Assembly (NCBI GenBank): GCA_023129355.1
Contig: JAGMCC010000023.1
Span: forward strand, 1-11,067
Reading direction: 5' to 3'
Source of the DNA: Dehalococcoidia bacterium
Lineage (GTDB): Bacteria; Chloroflexota; Dehalococcoidia; E44-bin15
DNA length: 11,067 nt
Made by a program: the position numbers and the translations under genes. The notes below the pieces were generated by a model. The model was given only the letters and a program-made list of their open reading frames with translations, was not told where the DNA came from and searched no databases. Shown piece after piece: positions 7,486 to 11,067 of the stretch (position 1 is the stretch's first letter; each line of letters opens with the position of its first letter).

Positions 7486-8487
7486 ATGAAAGCCCAAATC
7501 TTGAAGGATATTTCCCCAGTCGAGAATCGACCTCTGGAATTGGTATATTTACCAGTTCCTCAGCCGAGATCAAAAGAGATCCTGGTGAGGATTTCGGCCT
7601 GCGGGGTCTGCCACACCGAACTGGACGAAATTGAAGGGAGGCTTCAGCCAAAACTTCCGATGATTTTGGGTCATGAAATTATTGGCAAAGTTGAAAGCTT
7701 GGGTTCGCGAGTGACAAAGTTCAAAGTCGGAGATAGAGTGGGTATTGCTTGGATATACTCTGCCTGTGGAAAATGCCATTTCTGCAAAGAGGGAAACGAA
7801 AACTTATGCTATGAGTTTCAAGGCACTGGGTTACAGGTCAATGGTGGATATGCTGAATACACCGTGGTCTCAGAAGATTTCGCCTATTTGATTCCTGACA
7901 GGTTCACCGATTCTCAGGCAGCCCCTCTTTTGTGTGCCGGAGCAATTGGATTTCGAGACCTAAGACTTTCAGGGATTAAGCCTGGGCAAACTTTGGGGCT
8001 TTTCGGATTTGGGGCCTCGGCTCACATCGTGATTCAGCTGGCCAAATACTGGGGTTGCGGAATTTTCGTCTTTACCAGAAGCGAAGAGCATCGCAACCTG
8101 GCTAAAAAATTGGGAGCAGTTTGGACCGGTAGAGCAGAAGATGATCCCCCTCAAAGACTCACCTGCGTAATAGATTTCACTCCGGTGGGAGAGACAGTAC
8201 CTAACGCTCTGAGAGTCCTCGAAAAAGGCGGAAGATTGGTGATGGCGGTGATTCGAAAGAGGAGCCCAATCCCACCTTTAGACTATGCTCGGTTGCTATG
8301 GGATGAAAAAGAAATAAAAAGTGTAGCGAACATCACCAGAAAGGATGTTCAAGATTTTCTTCCTCTGGCTGCTGAGATTCCGATCATCCCTGAGGTTCGA
8401 GAGTTCGGATTGGAGGAGGCAAACGAAGCCCTACTTTTACTAAAGCAAGGTAAGATCCAGGGCGCTGCAGTTTTGAGAATAGACTAG
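7486..8487 (+). CDS. Zinc-dependent alcohol dehydrogenase (MDR superfamily)
   Basis: A 333-residue medium-chain dehydrogenase, expected to oxidise an alcohol or reduce an aldehyde with NAD(P). Catalytic-zinc residues are Cys42 (GVCHTELDE), His63-Glu64 (GHE) and a later cysteine in PLLCAG. The structural zinc lobe has Cys94, 97, 100 and 108. The cofactor motif LGLFGFGASAHIVIQLAK is the version seen in the adh_fam_2 (TIGR02822-like) subgroup, and GAAVL near the C-terminus is also typical. AAAGGGAGAG at about 7473-7482 supports the ATG at 7486. Composition differs from its neighbours: hand counts give 25/60 G+C in 7501-7560 and 24/60 in 8281-8340, against 37/60 in 3841-3900. It also uses more AAA, AGA, CGA and TTG codons. 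This suggests separate acquisition. Its stop codon TAG is fused to the remnant at 8484-8540. A possible promoter in the 82 bp upstream (TTGTTA 7426-7431) has no good -10 partner. Confidence 0.95.
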   Translation: MKAQILKDISPVENRPLELVYLPVPQPRSKEILVRISACGVCHTELDEIEGRLQPKLPMILGHEIIGKVESLGSRVTKFKVGDRVGIAWIYSACGKCHFCKEGNENLCYEFQGTGLQVNGGYAEYTVVSEDFAYLIPDRFTDSQAAPLLCAGAIGFRDLRLSGIKPGQTLGLFGFGASAHIVIQLAKYWGCGIFVFTRSEEHRNLAKKLGAVWTGRAEDDPPQRLTCVIDFTPVGETVPNALRVLEKGGRLVMAVIRKRSPIPPLDYARLLWDEKEIKSVANITRKDVQDFLPLAAEIPIIPEVREFGLEEANEALLLLKQGKIQGAAVLRID

Positions 8488-8540
8488 CGGGTGAGGCCTT
8501 CCTCTTCAACAACACGGGCAACAGCACAACCGTCCCATAA
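8484..8540 (+). pseudogene. 3'-terminal remnant of a second COG1237 metallohydrolase gene
   Basis: Read in the frame of bases 8490-8540, this stretch encodes GEAFLFNNTGNSTTVP and a TAA stop. It matches the last 16 residues of the metallohydrolase ending at 7403 (GQAFFFNNTGTSITIP) at 11 of 16 positions. Over the 51 bases I count 42 identities. Four of the nine differences are synonymous third positions and five change the residue, so this is a diverged paralogue and not a fresh copy. The two preceding codons (CTA GCG, read Leu-Ala) may also belong. Upstream of that the sequence is alcohol dehydrogenase, whose TAG stop at 8485-8487 lies inside the junction. No start codon or ribosome site belongs to it, so it is a gene fossil left by replacement or deletion. 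Confidence 0.8.
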
Positions 8541-8676
8541 TAAGTTCCATTTGAGCCCGTTCAGATAGATGGGTTACACCCTACCCTCATTGTAAGGCAC
8601 TCTTTCATCGTCATGGTGAGGCTTGTCCCAGCGAAACGTTTTCACCGTCAATGAGCTTGGAGGTGATGTGTCACAA

Positions 8677-8695
8677 ATGTACTGGACCAGTACAT
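8677..8695. promoter_or_regulatory. 19-bp perfect palindrome, candidate operator
   Basis: ATGTACTGGACCAGTACAT has two exactly complementary 9-base arms around one central base. CAAATG at 8674-8679 and CATTTG at 8696-8701 extend the symmetry apart from a 3-base insertion on the right. It ends 3 bp before the -35 box of the downstream promoter, and the extended form reaches into that box. That position suits a dimeric repressor or an activator. There is no T-run behind it, which argues against a terminator. I cannot assign a regulator family. Confidence 0.65.
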
Positions 8696-8698
8696 CAT

Positions 8699-8728
8699 TT
8701 GCCTTTCGTGCCCGGATGGTAGTATAAT
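8699..8728 (+). promoter_or_regulatory. Promoter of the two small membrane-protein genes
   Basis: TTGCCT (8699-8704, 4 of 6 to the -35 consensus) and a perfect TATAAT (8723-8728) are separated by 18 bp, with transcription expected near 8735. The ribosome site GGGGGTGAGG lies just before the ATG at 8749, so the leader would be only about 14 bases. The palindrome at 8677-8695 abuts the -35 box, implying regulated expression. The rest of the gap, 8541-8670, shows nothing I can name. Confidence 0.65.
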
Positions 8729-8748
8729 GGCGATTTAGGGGGTGAGGA

Positions 8749-9039
8749 ATGTCTCTGGCGGAATTACGCGATCTATTTATTATCATCTTTGCCGCACTGG
8801 GCATCGGGGCCACTATCTTCTTTGCCATTATCACATTCCTGATCTTCCGCAGGATTCAGGCCATCCTCAATTCGGGGAGGGCGATCGCAGGGAATATTCG
8901 GAGCATCACCACCGCGGTGTCCCATGACGTCGTCAAGCCACTGGCCAGCATCGCCGGCGTGGTGCAAGGGATCGCTAAGGTTTTAGACTTCATCTCTGAC
9001 AGGAGAAAGGAGGGGAGGAAAGGTGGCCGAGGAGAATAG
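8749..9039 (+). CDS. Small single-helix membrane protein, unknown function
   Basis: A 96-residue protein with one strongly hydrophobic segment at about residues 8-33, followed by an amphipathic soluble region and a basic Gly/Lys/Arg-rich tail (RRKEGRKGGRGE). The stretch after the helix (NSGRAIAGNIRSITTAVSHDVV) looks like a helical stalk similar to DUF948-type proteins, but this is a loose resemblance. It would be anchored in the cytoplasmic membrane with a cytoplasmic tail. The ATG at 8749 has a purine-rich site at about 8738-8746. The last 17 bp overlap the start of the next gene, and the AAGGAGGGGAGG encoding its own tail serves as that gene's ribosome site. The two proteins are therefore probably made together. 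Confidence 0.8.
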   Translation: MSLAELRDLFIIIFAALGIGATIFFAIITFLIFRRIQAILNSGRAIAGNIRSITTAVSHDVVKPLASIAGVVQGIAKVLDFISDRRKEGRKGGRGE

Positions 9040-9304
9040 GGGGCATGGCTTTCTAACCGGGCTCATCATCGGAGGAGTCATTGGCGCGGCACTCACGTTC
9101 TGGCTGGTGGAGCGGATGGGCCAGCCGGGGAGGCGGGGTGTGGGCGTCGGTAGCAGGGCAGGTGAGCTTGCCAGTTATATTAAGGATGAGGTTTTTGGCA
9201 GGGCGAAGGAGTTAATCAGGCGTACTATCGAGGAGGGAAGCGAGACTGCTCGCAAGACCCGCTCCGACCTTGAAGAGAGGTTGAAGAAGGAAAGCGAAGA
9301 ATAG
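9023..9304 (+). CDS. YtxH-like small membrane protein
   Basis: A 93-residue protein with the YtxH layout: a short polar start, one glycine-rich membrane helix (about residues 10-28, FLTGLIIGGVIGAALTFWL), a Gly/Arg linker, then a long charged amphipathic helix (about 48-93, rich in Glu, Lys and Arg). Family members occur widely in Gram-positives and Chloroflexota, some linked to general stress, but their molecular role is unknown. The GTG start at 9023 is chosen because AAGGAGGGGAGG at about 9007-9018 sits directly upstream. It overlaps the preceding gene by 17 bp and is followed by a strong hairpin terminator, making a two-gene operon under the promoter at 8699-8728. Confidence 0.82.
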   Translation: MAEENRGHGFLTGLIIGGVIGAALTFWLVERMGQPGRRGVGVGSRAGELASYIKDEVFGRAKELIRRTIEEGSETARKTRSDLEERLKKESEE

Positions 9305-9332
9305 CTTAACGTTTTAGAGCGAAACATCAAAA

Positions 9333-9362
9333 CAGGGAGGCAGGGCCTCCCTGCCTATTTTA
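9333..9362. terminator. Intrinsic terminator between convergent operons, possibly bidirectional
   Basis: CAGGGAGGC (9333-9341) pairs with GCCTCCCTG (9345-9353) over a 3-base AGG loop, a 9-bp GC-rich stem, followed by CCTATTTT on the + strand. On the - strand the stem is followed by TTTTGATGTTT, so it could also stop transcripts from pheA, whose stop codon (9355-9357) lies right beside the stem. Confidence 0.85.
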
Positions 9363-10185
9363 CCCCATATCTTGGGTAGGAGCCAAAGACCTTGAACAGG
9401 GAGGTCTTCTCGCGCACCATTTGCAGTGCCCCGCTGACCGAGGGGTCATCGTGATGACCCTCCAGGTCGATAAGGAAGATATACTTCCCCAAACTCTCCT
9501 TGGAGGGGCGGGATTCCACCTTTGCCAGGTTGATATTTCGCTGGGCGAACTCTTGAAGCACCTCACAGAGCACCCCGGGACGATCATCTGCGAAGGAGAA
9601 ACAGAGGGATGTCTTGTCAAAGCCCGTTGGGGGGTGATCTGTCGAGGCGAGAACCACAAAGCGGGTGACATTGGCGGCCTGATCCTGAATCCCTTTAGCT
9701 AGGGTCTCGGCGCCATAAAGCTCGGCCGCTCTACTGGTGCCGATGGCGGCAGCCCGGTGAGGCGAGGCCATCATCTCCTCCACCGCAGCGGCGGTGGAGA
9801 GGGCGGCCACCACCTCCACCCTGGGGAAGCAGCGCTCGATGAATTGGCGGCATTGCGCCAGTGCCTGGGGATGGGAGTAGAGCACCTTCACCTCGCTTGC
9901 CTCGGTCCCTGGCTTGACCAGGAGGTGGTGCTCAATGGGCAGCACCAGCTCCTTTTTAATGAGCACCCCCGACTCATGGATCAAGAGATCAAGGGTATCG
10001 GTAACCGACCCCTCAATACTGTTCTCGATGGCCACCACCCCCTCCTCCGCCATCCCCGAAGCTACAGCGACCGCCACCGCAGGGATGCTGGGGAAGGGGA
10101 TGAACTGGGCGGTTTTATCGTAAAGAAGCGCCGCCTCCTCGGTGAAGGTTCCCGGCGGCCCAAGATATGCAATCCTCTTTGCCAT
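9355..10185 (-). CDS. pheA: Prephenate dehydratase with C-terminal ACT domain
   Basis: Converts prephenate to phenylpyruvate in phenylalanine synthesis, in the cytoplasm. The 276-residue form is monofunctional, with no chorismate mutase domain. The catalytic domain runs to about residue 180, with YLGPPGTFTEEA (7-18), NSIEGSVTDTLDLL (55-68), SHPQALAQC (104-112) and the catalytic TRF at 174-176. The ACT domain (about 190-270) has RPGVL (202-206) and the phenylalanine-binding ESRP (224-227), so feedback inhibition by phenylalanine is expected. The start at 10185 is chosen because the family begins at MAKRIAYLGPPGTF. An upstream extension to 10299 is open, but it lies within the trkA gene in another frame and has no family likeness. 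Only 2 bp separate this start from the stop of the TrkA gene, so translation is probably coupled. Pairing with K+ regulation genes has no obvious functional meaning. Confidence 0.96.
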   Translation of the reverse strand: MAKRIAYLGPPGTFTEEAALLYDKTAQFIPFPSIPAVAVAVASGMAEEGVVAIENSIEGSVTDTLDLLIHESGVLIKKELVLPIEHHLLVKPGTEASEVKVLYSHPQALAQCRQFIERCFPRVEVVAALSTAAAVEEMMASPHRAAAIGTSRAAELYGAETLAKGIQDQAANVTRFVVLASTDHPPTGFDKTSLCFSFADDRPGVLCEVLQEFAQRNINLAKVESRPSKESLGKYIFLIDLEGHHDDPSVSGALQMVREKTSLFKVFGSYPRYGVK

Positions 10186-10187
10186 AC

Positions 10188-10844
10188 CTACTCTGTGAGT
10201 GCTGCCCTCAGCGCCCCTTCCACTTCTGGCCTGGTTACCGCAACTACCTGAGCATCTGCCTCTAAAATGGTATCGCCTGTTGGCACCTGGGCTCCCCATT
10301 TCCCGATCATGAGGCAGATCACGCTATCGGGAGGGAAAACGATCTGCCTCATCCGCTTACCCACCACTGAGGAATCCGGGGGGATCTTTACCTCAACGAT
10401 CTCCAAATCTCCCCCCTTCAGGGTGAGGAGATGGACCAGGGGGTGAGTGGGCACCTCCTCCTGGATATGCTCCAGGATGAGATTGGTGCTGCTTACCGTG
10501 ACATCGATGCCCAGTTTTTTAAACAGCGCCTCATTTTTGGGATTGTTTATCCGTGCGATGGTGCGTTGCACCTTGAATTTGTGCTTTGCCACCTGGCAGG
10601 CTACCAGATTATCCTCGTCCTCGTCGGTCACCGCAATAAACATGTCCGCCCGCTCCGTCCCCACCTCGGCCAGGGTTCGCGCCTCGCAGCCATCGCCGCG
10701 AGTACAAACACTGCCCAACTGCTCGGCGATGAGTTCACATTTTTTGGCGTCTTTCTCCAGAACGAGAACCTCATGTCCCTCGCTCAAAAGGGCCTGGGTG
10801 AGGTAATATCCCACCTTCCCGCCGCCGACTACGATAATATACAT
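10188..10844 (-). CDS. trkA: TrkA-family (RCK) K+ uptake regulatory protein
   Basis: A 218-residue cytoplasmic protein with one RCK unit. The N-terminal Rossmann domain has IIVVGGGKVGYYL (glycine motif at 7-12), acidic Glu30 at the end of strand two for the nucleotide ribose, and GDGCEARTLAEVG. The C-terminal TrkA_C domain covers about residues 140-205 (GGDLEIVEVKIPP to DAQVVAVTRP). Such proteins bind NAD(H), ATP/ADP or c-di-AMP and gate Trk/Ktr channels; the channel gene is not in the window. The ATG at 10844 is preferred over a TTG at 10847 because AAGGGGG then has about 5-bp spacing. The preceding gene ends 10 bp upstream, and the two TrkA proteins probably act as a pair, as CeoB/CeoC do. 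It belongs to the same probable transcript as pheA. Confidence 0.92.
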   Translation of the reverse strand: MYIIVVGGGKVGYYLTQALLSEGHEVLVLEKDAKKCELIAEQLGSVCTRGDGCEARTLAEVGTERADMFIAVTDEDEDNLVACQVAKHKFKVQRTIARINNPKNEALFKKLGIDVTVSSTNLILEHIQEEVPTHPLVHLLTLKGGDLEIVEVKIPPDSSVVGKRMRQIVFPPDSVICLMIGKWGAQVPTGDTILEADAQVVAVTRPEVEGALRAALTE

Positions 10845-10854
10845 CAAAGCCCCC

Positions 10855-11067
10855 TTAGCCCACGACTTTATCTCGCAGAAGTTGCGCCCCTACCGTGGTG
10901 GGGCTGATGGTTTCCAGCCCCAGGGTATGATACAACTCTTCGCGGAGGGGATCGTAGATGCGACAAACCACCTTGGGCACATTAAATACATGCTTTGCTA
11001 TCTGAGCCGCCATTACATTGCGGTTATCCCCTTGGGTCACGGCAACAAAGGCATCTGCCTCCTCTAT
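10855..11067 (-). CDS. TrkA-N domain protein, second RCK protein (5' end outside window)
   Basis: The last 70 codons and TAA stop of a gene that continues past the right edge; the frame is open through 11067. The sequence reads IEEADAFVAVTQGDNRNVMAAQIAKHVF, then VPKVVCRIYDPLREELYHTLGLETISPTTVGAQLL, which is the second half of a TrkA_N (RCK_N) domain. It aligns in layout with the following trkA product (ADMFIAVTDEDEDNLVACQVAK, then NLILEHI). It ends soon after the domain (LLRDKVVG), so there is no TrkA_C domain and this is a short single-domain subunit. A methionine at 11040 is internal and is not the start. Confidence 0.9.
   Translation of the reverse strand: MEEADAFVAVTQGDNRNVMAAQIAKHVFNVPKVVCRIYDPLREELYHTLGLETISPTTVGAQLLRDKVVG

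Noticed and set aside
7353..8540. The two metallohydrolase tails as terminal direct repeats of a mobile element
   Set aside because: At 42/51 identity they are too diverged for a recent duplication, they stay in coding frame, and no transposase or integrase is present. I treat the distal one as a paralogue remnant, with element integration kept only as one hypothesis.
8615..8666. GGTGA (8615-8619), TCACC (8642-8646) and GGTGA (8662-8666), as if alternative hairpins of a riboswitch or leader
   Set aside because: The stems are only 5 bp with long loops, and they lie upstream of the proposed transcription start, so they would not be in the mRNA.
9757..10251. 164-residue + strand open frame opposite pheA
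   Set aside because: Its His/Gly/Leu-rich translation is typical of a shadow frame in GC-rich sequence, and the - strand gene has all prephenate dehydratase motifs.
10186..10299. N-terminal extension of pheA to a start at 10299
   Set aside because: The extra 38 residues are Arg/Gly-rich, lie within the trkA coding region and do not belong to the family; the start at 10185 fits the family N-terminus.
1..11067. tRNA, rRNA, CRISPR array, insertion sequence or phage genes
   Set aside because: None seen on reading both strands; no regularly spaced repeats and no transposase- or integrase-like frame.

Overview
The window reads as bacterial chromosome from a moderately GC-rich organism. Single 60-base lines counted by hand range from about 40 to 62% G+C. 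Strong Shine-Dalgarno sites and sigma70-like -10 boxes are present. A 2-hydroxyacyl-CoA dehydratase subunit, a B12/radical SAM protein and an HdrD/GlpC-type iron-sulfur protein point to a strict anaerobe. The overall mix, including paired TrkA proteins, a YtxH-like protein and a COG1237 metallohydrolase, resembles uncultured Chloroflexota (Dehalococcoidia-like) gene content. That placement is an impression and not a proof.

Layout, + strand. Bases 3-1010 hold the 3' part of a 2-hydroxyacyl-CoA dehydratase (HgdB-like) gene. Then come type I glyceraldehyde-3-phosphate dehydrogenase (1044-2057) and an unrecognised five-helix membrane protein carrying two HxxH motifs (2152-2793). A -10 box at 2825-2830 precedes a tightly packed block: B12-binding radical SAM protein (2864-4426), Mrp/ApbC-like P-loop ATPase that overlaps it by 16 bp (4411-5424), HdrD/GlpC-like CCG iron-sulfur protein (5445-6542) and a COG1237 metallo-beta-lactamase-fold protein (6573-7403). 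A zinc alcohol dehydrogenase of visibly lower G+C follows (7486-8487). Directly against its stop codon lies a 17-codon remnant of a second COG1237 gene (8484-8540), so this spot has been rearranged. Next is a promoter with a 19-bp palindrome abutting its -35 box, driving two small single-helix membrane proteins (8749-9039 and 9023-9304, the second YtxH-like). A hairpin terminator at 9333-9362 ends this block.

Layout, - strand. Converging on that terminator, and read from right to left, are the end of one TrkA-N domain gene (10855-11067, cut by the window edge), a complete TrkA-type RCK protein (10188-10844) and prephenate dehydratase (9355-10185). Their spacing is only 10 and 2 bp, so they are probably co-transcribed.

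Working together: the paired TrkA proteins would gate a K+ channel or transporter encoded elsewhere, and prephenate dehydratase makes phenylpyruvate for phenylalanine. The four-gene block 2864-7403 combines radical/cobalamin chemistry, an ATPase, a redox Fe-S protein and a metallohydrolase. Its joint function is unknown to me. The most interesting points are the Mrp-like ATPase that has lost both cluster-binding cysteines, the metallohydrolase tail left after the low-GC dehydrogenase, the unknown double-HxxH membrane protein, and the palindrome at the small-protein promoter. No rRNA, tRNA, CRISPR array, transposase or integrase was recognised, and no stretch over 300 bases lacks a gene.
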